Shown piece after piece: positions 15,274 through 24,278 of a stretch of DNA of 36,049 nucleotides. Source of the stretch: Bacteroidales bacterium (GTDB taxonomy: Bacteria > Bacteroidota > Bacteroidia > Bacteroidales > G3-4614); NCBI GenBank assembly GCA_017521245.1, contig JAFXDI010000043.1, positions 1 to 36,049 on the forward strand, given 5' to 3'. Both the position numbers and the translations under genes were made by a program. The first letter of the stretch is position 1. Each line of letters opens with the position of its first letter. The notes under the pieces were generated by a model. The model saw only the letters and a program-made list of their open reading frames with translations, was not told the DNA's origin and did not search any database.

Positions 15274-18060
15274 ATGAAGAAATTATTTTTACTTGATGCC
15301 TACGCACTTATATACCGAGCATACTACGCATTTATCAAAAACCCAAGAATTAACTCTAAAGGACTAAATACATCGGCAATATATGGATTTGTAACCACTC
15401 TTGAAGAGGTACTAAACAAAGAGCAACCAACTCACATAGCTGTTGCTTTTGACCCACAAGGCCCAACATTCCGACACGAAATGTTTGAACAATACAAAGC
15501 CCAACGCGAAGAGACACCCGAAGCAATACGCACTGCCGTACCCATTATAAAAGATATAATAAGAGCATACAATATCCCAATTTTAGAAGTTTGCGGATAT
15601 GAGGCTGATGATGTTATCGGAACAACCGCAAAACTTGCCGAAGAGAGGGGATTTGATACCTATATGATGACACCCGACAAAGACTTTGGTCAACTTGTAA
15701 GCGAACACATATATCAATATAAACCCCGACATGGTGGAGGATTTGATATATATGGAGTAGAAGAGGTAAAAGAGAAATACGGTATTTCATCACCTCTAAT
15801 GATTATTGATATGTTGGGTTTGATGGGCGACAGTGCCGATAACATTCCAGGATGTCCGGGTGTTGGAGAAAAGACAGCAATTAAACTTATCAACGAGTTT
15901 GGCTCAATAGAAAATCTAATCACCTCAACCGATAAACTTAAAGGAGCATTAAAAACAAAAATTGAAGAGAATATTGAGCAGATAAAATTCTCAAAATTTT
16001 TAGCAACAATAAAAATTGATGTTCCAATTGAGTTCAACGAAGAGAGTCTGAAATATGAAAAACCCGATTGCGATAAATTAGAGAAAATTTTTGCAGAGTT
16101 AGAATTTCGAAATTTATCGGAGAAGATTTTAGGTAAAATTTCAACTCCTAAAACCGAAGAGAAAAAACAACCTCAAAAAACAGTTTCTCAACCCTCGCTC
16201 TTTGATTTATTTGCGACCGATGAGTCGGAAAATTTAGAATACGAAAACGTAGAGGAGTCTAAAAACCGTCCTCACACATACTATCTTGCTGATAGTGAGG
16301 AGAAAATAAACGATTTAATTTATCAACTAAAAAGTGCCGAAAAATTTTCATTTGACACAGAGACTACCTCAATTGAACCAATAAATGCGAAATTGGTTGG
16401 AATGTCATTCTCTGTTAAAGAAGATGAAGCATTTTATGTTCCAGTTCCCGAAGATAAGCAAGAGGCTCAAAAAATTGTCGACAGGTTTAAGGAGGTACTC
16501 GAAAATGAGAAATCGCAAAAGATAGGACAAAATATAAAATACGACTACATTGTAATGAAGAACTACGGAGTGAACCTCAAAGGTGAGTTCTTTGATACAA
16601 TGGTAGCACACTACCTACTTCAACCCGATGGCCATCACAATATGGATTATCTTGCCGAAGTATATTTAGGACATAAAACAATCAGCATTGAGACATTGAT
16701 TGGAGCAAAGGGCAAAAATCAGCGTTCAATGAGAGATGTTCCCCTGCAAGATATTTGCGAGTATGCGGCAGAAGATGCTGACATAACACTACGACTTAAA
16801 AATGTATTTGAGACAAAATTGCGAGAAGAGAAATTAGAAAAACTTTTCTACGAAATTGAGATGCCTCTTGTAAAGGTACTTGCCGATATGGAGGCTGAGG
16901 GAGTAAGAGTTGACACCAACACTCTTGCAGAGAGTTCTAAGATATTAACCCACAAAGCATGCGAAATAGAGAATAAAATATTTGAATATGCAGGGGAGAC
17001 CTTTAATGTAAACTCTCCACGACAAGTAGGTGAGATACTATTTATAAAACTAAAAATAGATCCAAAGGCAAAAGCCTCAAAACAAGGAGGATATTCAACA
17101 TCCGAAGATGTTCTTACAAAACTTATAAATCGTCACCCAATAGTACCACTAATTCTTGAATACAGAGGATTAAAAAAACTATTAAGCACATATATAAATG
17201 CACTGCCCGAACTAATTAATAAACAGACCGGCAAGATACACACATCATTTAACCAAACTGTTACCGTAACTGGCAGATTAAGTTCAAGTAATCCTAACCT
17301 GCAAAACATCCCAATACGTGATGAGAATGGCAAAGAGATACGACGTGCATTCATTCCAGAAGAGGGCGAGGTATTCTTCTCGGCAGACTACTCACAGATT
17401 GAGTTACGTATTATGGCACACCTCAGCAAAGATGAAAATATGCTAAAAGCATTCATATCAGGAGATGATATTCATGCAGCAACAGCCGCAAAAATATTCA
17501 ATGTACCATTAAGCGAGGTAACAAGCGATATGCGGCGCAAAGCAAAAACAGCCAATTTTGGCATTATATACGGTATCTCGGCGTTTGGATTAGCCGAGAG
17601 GTTAAACATATCACGAAACGAAGCAAAATCGCTTATTGAGGGCTATTTTACCTCATTCCCATCGGTAAAACAATATATGGATAAAAGTATTGAAGTTGCT
17701 CGTGAGAAGGGCTATGTTGAGACCATTACAGGACGCAGAAGAGTACTACAAGATATTAACTCAAATAATAGCATTGTTCGTGGCTATGCTGAACGCAATG
17801 CAATTAACGCACCAATACAAGGTAGTGCCGCCGATATAATAAAGATTGCCATGATTCGTATTGCAAAACGAATAGAGAGGGAAAAACTCAATGCAAAGAT
17901 GATTATTCAGGTGCACGATGAGTTAAACTTCAGCGTTCCCGAAAATCAATTAGAACAACTCAAAACGTTGGTAACTGAGGAGATGTCATCGGCATACCAA
18001 ATGAGTGTACCTCTAATTGCTGACACAGGAAGCGGAAAGAACTGGTTGGAGGCTCATTAG
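15274..18060 (+). CDS. polA: DNA polymerase I
   Basis: 928 residues with all three domains. The 5' nuclease (~1-290) shows LDAYALIYRAYYAF, GYEADDVIGT and LMGDSADNIPGCPGVGEKTA. The 3'-5' exonuclease (~335-520) looks active: FDTETTSIEP has the DxE pair, GQNIKYDYIV the second Asp and YAAEDADITLRL the YxxxD. The polymerase domain (~540-928) has motif A DYSQIELRIMAHLS, motif B RRKAKTANFGIIYGIS and motif C QVHDELNF. It fills gaps in excision repair and removes RNA primers. The linker at ~290-335 is rich in Lys, Glu and Ser. Single-gene transcript on the plus strand. Confidence 0.98.
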   Translation: MKKLFLLDAYALIYRAYYAFIKNPRINSKGLNTSAIYGFVTTLEEVLNKEQPTHIAVAFDPQGPTFRHEMFEQYKAQREETPEAIRTAVPIIKDIIRAYNIPILEVCGYEADDVIGTTAKLAEERGFDTYMMTPDKDFGQLVSEHIYQYKPRHGGGFDIYGVEEVKEKYGISSPLMIIDMLGLMGDSADNIPGCPGVGEKTAIKLINEFGSIENLITSTDKLKGALKTKIEENIEQIKFSKFLATIKIDVPIEFNEESLKYEKPDCDKLEKIFAELEFRNLSEKILGKISTPKTEEKKQPQKTVSQPSLFDLFATDESENLEYENVEESKNRPHTYYLADSEEKINDLIYQLKSAEKFSFDTETTSIEPINAKLVGMSFSVKEDEAFYVPVPEDKQEAQKIVDRFKEVLENEKSQKIGQNIKYDYIVMKNYGVNLKGEFFDTMVAHYLLQPDGHHNMDYLAEVYLGHKTISIETLIGAKGKNQRSMRDVPLQDICEYAAEDADITLRLKNVFETKLREEKLEKLFYEIEMPLVKVLADMEAEGVRVDTNTLAESSKILTHKACEIENKIFEYAGETFNVNSPRQVGEILFIKLKIDPKAKASKQGGYSTSEDVLTKLINRHPIVPLILEYRGLKKLLSTYINALPELINKQTGKIHTSFNQTVTVTGRLSSSNPNLQNIPIRDENGKEIRRAFIPEEGEVFFSADYSQIELRIMAHLSKDENMLKAFISGDDIHAATAAKIFNVPLSEVTSDMRRKAKTANFGIIYGISAFGLAERLNISRNEAKSLIEGYFTSFPSVKQYMDKSIEVAREKGYVETITGRRRVLQDINSNNSIVRGYAERNAINAPIQGSAADIIKIAMIRIAKRIEREKLNAKMIIQVHDELNFSVPENQLEQLKTLVTEEMSSAYQMSVPLIADTGSGKNWLEAH

Positions 18061-18061
18061 A

Positions 18062-18120
18062 AGTTGTTAGTTGTTAGTTTTTAGTTGTTAGTATTATAAC
18101 AACTGACCACTGATAACTAA
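18062..18120. repeat. GTTGTTAG-type intergenic repeat
   Basis: Several tandem, slightly varied copies of AGTTGTTAGTT after the polA stop, followed by a 7-bp hairpin (18084-18090/18097-18103) and the words CTGATAACTAATGGCTGA. A related sequence follows mnmG. The hairpin could help end transcription, but there is no T-run. Confidence 0.45.
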
Positions 18121-18127
18121 TGGCTGA

Positions 18128-19732
18128 TTACCTAAACATTCTAACCATAAAATAACTATCCTCTTTAATAGGATAAGCATCAAATAGTTCAGATACGTTT
18201 AAAAGGTTGTTGTTCTCACTGTCAGCAACCTTTTTTACACTCCCCTGCTCTACTCTATATGTTGCATTATTTGGCAACAAAATATTGTCTTTTACGCTAA
18301 CAACGAAAGATGCTTGAGGATACAATCTGGCATATTCAGCAAGATACTCTTCAGCATTTATAATCCTATACTGAGGAGTATTCAATGCCTCCTCTTCACG
18401 ACCAAAATCGTAATCATAATCATTAATAAGAGATATTGGTTGCTCCATAACTTTTGAGAATCCCTGACTTATATACCACTCCGCTACACTTTCACTACCG
18501 GGAATCAACATACATCTGTTTGCTCCATTGCGATAAAGGCACTCAAAAATATCCTTCATTAAAGCCTTACCATACCCTTTGCCCCTATAATCTCTCTTTG
18601 TTGCAACTCCATAAATGTATGAACATTTACCATAACTGCCAACAAAATTAAACATATCGGCAGTGGCAACAATAGCATCCCTGTCACGCAAAATATAACT
18701 CTTACCTAATGGTCTGATTTTACATATATAATAATCAATTACCTCCTCATCATCACCAAAAGCCTCATGCCAAAGCATAGCAATTTCAACCCCTTCGGTT
18801 GAGCGTTTAATCTCCTCAATTTTATCCTCATTACCCATTATCTCAATAAGGTTAAACTTAGAATAGAGCATAATAGGCTGGTACGACAATTTAGCATCCC
18901 TGAGTCCCTGAATACCTAAATCCTCCTCACGATTTATATAACAATATTGTTGAGGTAATGAGTTAGCAAAAAGATAATTAACCATTGCAAAACTCCGCTC
19001 GTAACGACTACTCCCCTTCTCTATATGAATACAAAAAGTATTCTCATTTATTGCCGAGCCGTATGTGAAAGCCGCCAAATCACCTTCTACATAAAGAGCC
19101 AAACCTCGCAAACCAAGGGCATCAAAATTATCCATACCCCTAATTATTACCTCCCTTTCGTTCTCGTACGCCTCCAAATCGGCGTTTTCTTTGCCCTCTC
19201 GCCACTCCTCAAGCAATTTAAGTACTTCGCCCTTATGAGACGCCGTAAGTGGCTCTGTGGTGAAATTATATAGTTTTTTAAAGGTGTTTATATGGTTACG
19301 TTTTGGTTGTAACTTTTTACCTGACAAACTTCTTAAGTAATCGGCATTATAGATATAGTCAAACTGACTACGTTTAGGGTAAAGATAATATCCACAGAAA
19401 GGGATTGAAGAGCGTATCTTCTCTGCAAAATTTGCCGACACTCCTGCCATCTTAAGAGGTTCGTTAAGCGAACTAACATACTCTGACAACATCTTAAATG
19501 CGGCAATATTATCCCCCACTCCAATGGGTTCCATATAGGTATGGAATTTACCATTTACACCACCAAAACGAATAAAGACAAAACCTCCCCACACTGCCAT
19601 TTCAGGATTATGCAGATGTCCCCAACAAAAGATATTGGCAAATGCCATATCGCAACTCCCCTCTCCTAAGGCGTATGAGTGTTTCTCAAATATCTCTCTA
19701 TCTTCAATTTTAATGGGTGTAAATTGTAACAT
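18128..19732 (-). CDS. DUF2156-GNAT fusion acyltransferase
   Basis: 534 residues with two acyltransferase-like halves. Residues ~1-297 are a DUF2156 domain (the aminoacyl-transferase-like fold also found in the C-terminal part of MprF): MLQFTPIKIEDREIF, WGGFVFIRFGG, KRNHINTFKKLY, FCIHIEKGS and YINREEDLGIQGLRDAKLSYQP. Residues ~308-430 are a GNAT domain with acetyl-CoA-binding motif A VATKRDYRGKGYGKALM (R383-G388) and SVAEWYISQGFSKV. A ~100-residue tail (~435-534) follows. No membrane segments. In relatives that I know of, the DUF2156 protein is usually separate. The substrates of either half are unknown. The gene faces polA and ends just after the repeat. Confidence 0.8.
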   Translation of the reverse strand: MLQFTPIKIEDREIFEKHSYALGEGSCDMAFANIFCWGHLHNPEMAVWGGFVFIRFGGVNGKFHTYMEPIGVGDNIAAFKMLSEYVSSLNEPLKMAGVSANFAEKIRSSIPFCGYYLYPKRSQFDYIYNADYLRSLSGKKLQPKRNHINTFKKLYNFTTEPLTASHKGEVLKLLEEWREGKENADLEAYENEREVIIRGMDNFDALGLRGLALYVEGDLAAFTYGSAINENTFCIHIEKGSSRYERSFAMVNYLFANSLPQQYCYINREEDLGIQGLRDAKLSYQPIMLYSKFNLIEIMGNEDKIEEIKRSTEGVEIAMLWHEAFGDDEEVIDYYICKIRPLGKSYILRDRDAIVATADMFNFVGSYGKCSYIYGVATKRDYRGKGYGKALMKDIFECLYRNGANRCMLIPGSESVAEWYISQGFSKVMEQPISLINDYDYDFGREEEALNTPQYRIINAEEYLAEYARLYPQASFVVSVKDNILLPNNATYRVEQGSVKKVADSENNNLLNVSELFDAYPIKEDSYFMVRMFR

Positions 19733-19784
19733 AACTATTTAAAATTTTCAATGTAAAATTACAAAAAGAGAACTACATTACCCA

Positions 19785-21074
19785 CTATTGAGGGATATTT
19801 TTTCCTATCGTAATATATGCCTCTGAGAGATAGTGGTATCCCGAAGCATTTTGGAATATACGTAAACCAAACATCCTTGAAACAGAGTATAGATACTCCG
19901 TAATTTCACTACGAACAGCCTCATAGCCTTTCCACTCTGTTATTACTGAAAAACAATAAACTTGCAATGGGATACCATTCTCTGTGGGGTCTAAAATACG
20001 TACCATCGATAACATACTCTTGCTGAGTAACTGATGTTGATTAATATATAGTTGAATATATGCTCTGAACAAACCTAAATTAGTATCTATTGTGCCATAA
20101 ATATCTCCTGACATTACACCCACCTCCCCTCTCCTCTCCTTCTCTTTTAGATCTATGAAGTCACTTAGAATATCAAATCTCCGCCAGCAATTTAGTTGCT
20201 CCAAAGATATAGGCTGAATACTCTCTCCCTCTACAATAAAAGTTATTTTAATACGTCTGCCTCCACTCTCTTTCATTGCACGCCAATTTTGTAACGTTGA
20301 GGAGATTAAAAGATAGGGAGGAACAGTAACAATAGTATTATCAAAGTTGCGAACTTTAACCGTATTTAGAGTAATATCCTCAATAATTCCATTAACTTTC
20401 TCATCAGGTGTAGTAATCCAATCTCCCTTGCGAACAACATCGTTTTGCATAAGTTGCACACCAGCCACCAAACCCAATATGGTATCCTTAAAAACCAACA
20501 TTAATACTGCGGCAAAAGCACCCAATCCGGTTATAAGTGTTAGTGGGGACTTATCTATAATAATTGATAAAATTATCATAAAACCCAATACAAGAATTAC
20601 TCCTTTTACAAGTTGAATAAGCCCATGCAGAGGAATATTTTTACCCTTCTCCCCTTCGTTTAGTATATGCCAGATAATACCCAATAGATAGTTTAAGTAT
20701 ATGGTAAAAGAGGCTATCAAATATATCCAGCAGATACGCTCCGTTATTGATATAAATTTTGGGTAGTCATCAGATGCAAATGGCAAAAACGGAAGTATGA
20801 AAATTGGAGGGAAAACATAAACAAGTTTTGAAAAAGTGTTGTGTTTAAACAGAAGCTTTACAACCCTACCTTTTACTCTTTTAAGTATACGAGGAACAAG
20901 AAAGATAATCAAAAGGTGTAACAACCACGACAGAAAGATAGAGACCAGAAACAGAAAGAGTATAAAAATCCAACATTCAAACTCCTCTGCTACATTTGGA
21001 GAGATACCCAAACTCTCAAAAATTGTTCTAACAACGGAATTAAAAGAATTAAAAAATGAAGATTCTTCTCTCAT
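19785..21074 (-). CDS. MscS family mechanosensitive channel (YbdG-like)
   Basis: 429 residues. About five membrane segments (~30-60, 85-105, 115-140, 155-180, 185-215) precede a cytoplasmic MscS beta domain. The pore-lining helix and following loop are recognisable as ITGLGAFAAVLMLVFKD and LGLVAGVQLMQNDVVRKGDWI. The beta domain shows VNGIIEDITLNTVKVRNFDN and VTVPPYLLISSTLQNW. It lets solutes out under hypo-osmotic shock. Length and topology resemble E. coli YbdG, a miniconductance-type member. The gene is monocistronic or followed by the DUF2156-GNAT gene 52 bases later. Confidence 0.88.
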   Translation of the reverse strand: MREESSFFNSFNSVVRTIFESLGISPNVAEEFECWIFILFLFLVSIFLSWLLHLLIIFLVPRILKRVKGRVVKLLFKHNTFSKLVYVFPPIFILPFLPFASDDYPKFISITERICWIYLIASFTIYLNYLLGIIWHILNEGEKGKNIPLHGLIQLVKGVILVLGFMIILSIIIDKSPLTLITGLGAFAAVLMLVFKDTILGLVAGVQLMQNDVVRKGDWITTPDEKVNGIIEDITLNTVKVRNFDNTIVTVPPYLLISSTLQNWRAMKESGGRRIKITFIVEGESIQPISLEQLNCWRRFDILSDFIDLKEKERRGEVGVMSGDIYGTIDTNLGLFRAYIQLYINQHQLLSKSMLSMVRILDPTENGIPLQVYCFSVITEWKGYEAVRSEITEYLYSVSRMFGLRIFQNASGYHYLSEAYITIGKNIPQ

Positions 21075-21171
21075 TATATCTTGTTTATAGAGTCAATAGT
21101 CTCAAGATTTAACGACAAAGAAGAGTGAAAGGTTTACAAAGTATAATTTATTTAGAGAGTTGGATATATTA

Positions 21172-21351
21172 TTACCAGAACTTATTATTCTCAGCACTAT
21201 ATTCAAAACCAACCGAAGCAAGTTTTTCGATAAGCCAAGAGCGATCTATATCCATACTTGAGCACAACTCATCAAGCGAAGGGTATTCATCGCGTAACTT
21301 CATATTAATAAAACTAAATAGCATCATTGGCTCCGAAGGAATTGTTTGCAT
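21172..21351 (-). CDS. Small DUF4250 protein
   Basis: 59 residues from the ATG at 21351-21349 to the TAA at 21172. The sequence MQTIPSEPMMLFSFINMKLR, then DEYPSLDELCSSMDID and FEYSAENNKFW, matches what I know of DUF4250, a small cytoplasmic helical protein of unknown function common in Bacteroidales and Firmicutes. It lies between the ferredoxin and MscS genes, in the same direction. The open frame on the opposite strand here is a shadow. Confidence 0.85.
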   Translation of the reverse strand: MQTIPSEPMMLFSFINMKLRDEYPSLDELCSSMDIDRSWLIEKLASVGFEYSAENNKFW

Positions 21352-21380
21352 ATAATTAAAATCTTTAAAGTTTAAACAAA

Positions 21381-21411
21381 AAGAAGGCTGCCCAATTAAA
21401 TCAGACAGCCC
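21381..21411 (-). terminator. Terminator after the ferredoxin gene
   Basis: Arms GGCTG/CAGCC at 21386-21390 and 21406-21410, with a T-rich run beyond in the minus direction (TTCTTTTTG). The 5-bp stem with a long loop is modest, so it may be partial and allow some read-through to DUF4250. Confidence 0.5.
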
Positions 21412-21432
21412 ATAATCTCTTTCAGACTACGA

Positions 21433-21600
21433 TTATCCCTCGATAATAGCACCTGTAGGACAAGCATCAGCGCAAGTACCACAGCTTAAGCATTTATCAG
21501 GATCAATTACGTAGATATCGCCCTCAGAGATAGCCTCAACTGGGCACTCACCTGCACATGTTCCACATGCTACGCAGTCTTCTGTAATAACGTAAGCCAT
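21433..21600 (-). CDS. 2[4Fe-4S] ferredoxin
   Basis: 55 residues from the ATG at 21600-21598. Two classical clusters: CVACGTCAGECP (residues 9-20) and CLSCGTCADACP (residues 37-48), each C-x2-C-x2-C-x3-CP, the clostridial-type dicluster ferredoxin. It carries low-potential electrons, for example for pyruvate:ferredoxin oxidoreductase in an anaerobe; the partner is not in this window. It has its own promoter box upstream and a hairpin downstream. Confidence 0.95.
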   Translation of the reverse strand: MAYVITEDCVACGTCAGECPVEAISEGDIYVIDPDKCLSCGTCADACPTGAIIEG

Positions 21601-21636
21601 TTTCGTTTTGTTTATAAATTAGTACTAATGTGGGTG

Positions 21637-21644
21637 CAAAGTTA
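21637..21644 (-). promoter_or_regulatory. -7 box of the ferredoxin promoter
   Basis: Minus strand reads TAACTTTG, a full match to TAnnTTTG, 36 bases before the ferredoxin start codon. Confidence 0.6.
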
Positions 21645-21705
21645 CAGTTTTCTTGCAAAAAAGCAAAAAATAGAGTGTTAAATTATTATTGCACCCGTTT
21701 TGTTA

Positions 21706-22191
21706 TTATTTCAACTTATTACTTAAAGCAGCCATTTTAATAGCAGTAACGGCAGCCTCATCACCTTTATTTCCAAGCACTCCACCTGCTCTGTCAAGAG
21801 CCTGTTGCATATCATCGGTAGTTAAAACACCAAATATAACAGGTATTGAGCCATCTTCATTTAGAGCAGTAATTCCTTGAGTAACACCTTCGCAAACATA
21901 CTCAAAGTGAGGAGTTCCTCCACGCACAACACAGCCTAAAACTATCACTGCATCGGGACGATAGAACTGCATTGCACGGCGAGCCCCAAATGTTAACTCA
22001 AAAGTTCCGGGAACATACTCAACAAATATATTCTCTTGTTTAACACCATTCTCAACTAAGGTATCATAAGCTCCGTTTAAAAGAGCACCTGTAACTTGAT
22101 CGTTCCATTCAGAACATATAATTGCAAACTTCATTTTTGAAGCATCAGGCATTGAATTTTTATCATATGCCGATAAATTTGTTGTTGCCAT
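21706..22191 (-). CDS. ribH: 6,7-dimethyl-8-ribityllumazine synthase
   Basis: 161 residues, normal length. It condenses ribityl-aminouracil with dihydroxybutanone phosphate, the penultimate step of riboflavin synthesis, as an icosahedral or pentameric assembly. Recognisable blocks: [52 protein letters not shown] (with the catalytic His in PHFEYV), and [20 protein letters not shown] followed by [11 protein letters not shown]. The N-terminal ~20 residues are an unconserved extension. It lies downstream of the TPR membrane protein, separated by a terminator; no other riboflavin genes are present here. Confidence 0.96.
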   Translation of the reverse strand: MATTNLSAYDKNSMPDASKMKFAIICSEWNDQVTGALLNGAYDTLVENGVKQENIFVEYVPGTFELTFGARRAMQFYRPDAVIVLGCVVRGGTPHFEYVCEGVTQGITALNEDGSIPVIFGVLTTDDMQQALDRAGGVLGNKGDEAAVTAIKMAALSNKLK

Positions 22192-22204
22192 ATAGTTGTA
22201 TAAT

Positions 22205-22244
22205 AAAAAAGGGTGCCAACATATAAAAATATGCGATACCCTTT
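22205..22244 (-). terminator. Terminator after the TPR membrane protein gene
   Basis: Two stacked stems, AAAGGGT/ACCCTTT (22208-22214/22238-22244) and CATAT/ATATG (22220-22224/22229-22233), followed on the minus strand by a T-run. It separates the TPR gene from ribH. Confidence 0.75.
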
Positions 22245-22267
22245 ATATTGTTTTTGTAAGTTTCAAA

Positions 22268-22951
22268 CTATTTTACTTGAGCATTTGCTTTCTCAATATA
22301 TTTATCAATATCTTGCCCAATAACAGAGTTCTCATATTTATCTTTAATCTCTTGATAGAACTCTAATGCTTTTGCATTGTCACCTGCTTTCTCTGCAACA
22401 GTAGCAGCCTTAACGAGGAATAGGGGAGAGATTACAGAATTTGATGCCTCATCTGCTGCTGCAACAAATTTTTCTATTGCTTTGTTATAATCACCCATAT
22501 TAGCATAGCAGTTTCCAATCATAGCAATTATGTTGGGATATAGAAGAGGTTCATCACCATCGTAAGCCTCTAAGTACTCAAGAGCCTCCTCGTTATTTCC
22601 AAGATTGTAAGCACAAATTCCGGCATAAGCATTAGCCAAGTTTCCAGCCTTAGTACCAGAATACTCATCAGCAATTGCTTTAAAGCCTATGAAATCTGCC
22701 TCATTACCATTAAGTGCAACCTCAAAATTATCTTGCTCAAAATAGAACTCTCCTTTATACATTGCATTTTGAGCCTCATCTTCCATAGGAGCAAAATAGA
22801 ATTGTTTTAGCATTAAGAAACCTGCAACAACCAAAATTGCAATAATAACAATAGTTGTAAGTTTTTTACCATTTTTCTCAATCCATTGTTCTCCAGTAGA
22901 TAGGACGTTATTCATTTTATCCAATTCGTCCATTTGTTGTTCTTTAGCCAT
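22268..22951 (-). CDS. Membrane-anchored TPR protein (YfgM-like)
   Basis: 227 residues. One transmembrane helix at ~33-50 (LTTIVIIAILVVAGFLML) follows a short cytoplasmic N-terminus, so the bulk is periplasmic. The C-terminal part (~85-220) contains TPR-type helix pairs: LANAYAGICAYNLGNNEEALEYL, IAMIGNCYANMGDYNKAIEKF and LVKAATVAEKAGDNAKALEFY. The arrangement is like the YfgM-type ancillary SecYEG/PpiD partner, which is the best guess; a general scaffold role is possible. Divergent from recF. Confidence 0.75.
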   Translation of the reverse strand: MAKEQQMDELDKMNNVLSTGEQWIEKNGKKLTTIVIIAILVVAGFLMLKQFYFAPMEDEAQNAMYKGEFYFEQDNFEVALNGNEADFIGFKAIADEYSGTKAGNLANAYAGICAYNLGNNEEALEYLEAYDGDEPLLYPNIIAMIGNCYANMGDYNKAIEKFVAAADEASNSVISPLFLVKAATVAEKAGDNAKALEFYQEIKDKYENSVIGQDIDKYIEKANAQVK

Positions 22952-22991
22952 TTGTATCTAATGTTTATAATTAATATTCAAAACTTTACAC

Positions 22992-23033
22992 AAAAAAAGG
23001 AGGTATTCTATCATAGAATAAGAGTCTTTTTTT
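22992..23033. repeat. Large palindrome in the recF/TPR divergent spacer
   Basis: Core TATTCTAT-C-ATAGAATA (23004-23020) is a perfect inverted repeat around one base, flanked by a second matching pair AAAAAAAG/CTTTTTTT (22992-22999/23026-23033). It could be an operator; the single-base centre is too tight for an ordinary RNA hairpin loop, although a shorter stem could form. Confidence 0.6.
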
Positions 23034-23140
23034 GCAAAATCAAGTGCAAAAATAAAATATTTATCGATATAAATAAAATTTCGCCTATAATTTTTACATT
23101 TTTAATAACATATAAACTAAAATAATCGGTTTTTAATTAC

Positions 23141-23148
23141 TATCTTCG
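23141..23148 (+). promoter_or_regulatory. -7 box of the recF promoter
   Basis: TATCTTCG matches seven of eight positions of TAnnTTTG and sits 32 bases before the recF start codon. Confidence 0.45.
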
Positions 23149-23180
23149 CAATATAAAAACAAAAAGCAGATTAATTAAAG

Positions 23181-24278
23181 ATGATACTCGAAACAATATC
23201 GTTACTAAACTTTAAAAACATAACCGAAGCCGATATAACCCTATCGGACAACATAAATTGTTTCTTGGGTAACAACGGAATGGGCAAGACTAATCTATTG
23301 GATGCAATATATTACCTATCGTTTTGCAAAAGTTTCTACAACATATCCGACATTCAAAACATTAAACATGGCGAAGAGTTCTTCATGATACGCGGAAACT
23401 ATCGTGATGTCAAAAGCAACGACATTGCCGAGATAAATTGTGGAGTAAAACTTAAACAAAAAAAGACCTTTAAACGAGACAAAAAGGAGTATAACAGATT
23501 ATCGGAACACATTGGATACATACCCTTAGTGATAGTCTCGCCAGAAGATAGCGAGTTGGTAAAAGAGGGGAGTGATATACGCCGAAAATTCATAGACCAA
23601 ACCCTATCACAATTCAATAGAGAATATCTCTCTGCCGTAATGGCATACAACAAAGCACTCTCAACACGCAACTCAATGCTACGACAAGAGAACACCGAGA
23701 AGACCTTATTTGAGGTTATTGAGGCACAAATGGAGTATGCTGCTAATTGCGTATTCAAATACAGAAAAGAGTTTATAGAAGATTTTGTATCTGTATTCAA
23801 TAAATTTTATCAAGAGATATGTGGAGGAGGGGAGAGCGTATCACTATCATACACCTCGCACCTATACGATGGAGATTTATCAGTTCAACTTGCCGAGAGC
23901 AGAGCAAAAGATGCAATATTAGGTTATACCACACGCGGAATACACCGCGATGATCTTGAGATGAAACTTGGCAACTACAACATAAAGCGAGTAGGCTCTC
24001 AAGGACAAACAAAAAGTTTTGCCATTGCTTTACGTTTTGCTCAATATGAGTACCTTAAAAAGATGGGAGGAAAAAGTCCTATTTTGTTGCTTGATGATAT
24101 ATTTGACAAATTAGACTCTAACAGAGTTGAACGTATTATGAATATGGTCTCTACCCCAGAGTTTGGACAGATATTTGTTACAGACACAAACAGAGAATAC
24201 TTAGATGCCATAATTCGCAAAAGCGGAAAAGACTTTAAACTATTTGAAGTAGAAAACGGAGAGATAAGAGAGTTATAG
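23181..24278 (+). CDS. recF: DNA replication and repair protein RecF
   Basis: 365 residues, normal length. SMC-like ATPase that helps load RecA at gaps with RecO and RecR. The Walker A motif GNNGMGKT is at 30-37, the ABC signature region is GSQGQTKSFAIALRFAQY, and Walker B is SPILLLDDIFDKLD followed by RVERIM. The start LETISLLNFKNI is typical. The next gene (DUF721) begins at the base after the stop, an arrangement common near dnaA/dnaN in many bacteria, though neither is visible here. Confidence 0.96.
   Translation: MILETISLLNFKNITEADITLSDNINCFLGNNGMGKTNLLDAIYYLSFCKSFYNISDIQNIKHGEEFFMIRGNYRDVKSNDIAEINCGVKLKQKKTFKRDKKEYNRLSEHIGYIPLVIVSPEDSELVKEGSDIRRKFIDQTLSQFNREYLSAVMAYNKALSTRNSMLRQENTEKTLFEVIEAQMEYAANCVFKYRKEFIEDFVSVFNKFYQEICGGGESVSLSYTSHLYDGDLSVQLAESRAKDAILGYTTRGIHRDDLEMKLGNYNIKRVGSQGQTKSFAIALRFAQYEYLKKMGGKSPILLLDDIFDKLDSNRVERIMNMVSTPEFGQIFVTDTNREYLDAIIRKSGKDFKLFEVENGEIREL

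Noticed and set aside
21125..21355. Plus-strand open frame of 76 codons
   Set aside because: It is the antisense shadow of the DUF4250 gene on the minus strand, whose protein has a recognisable family pattern.
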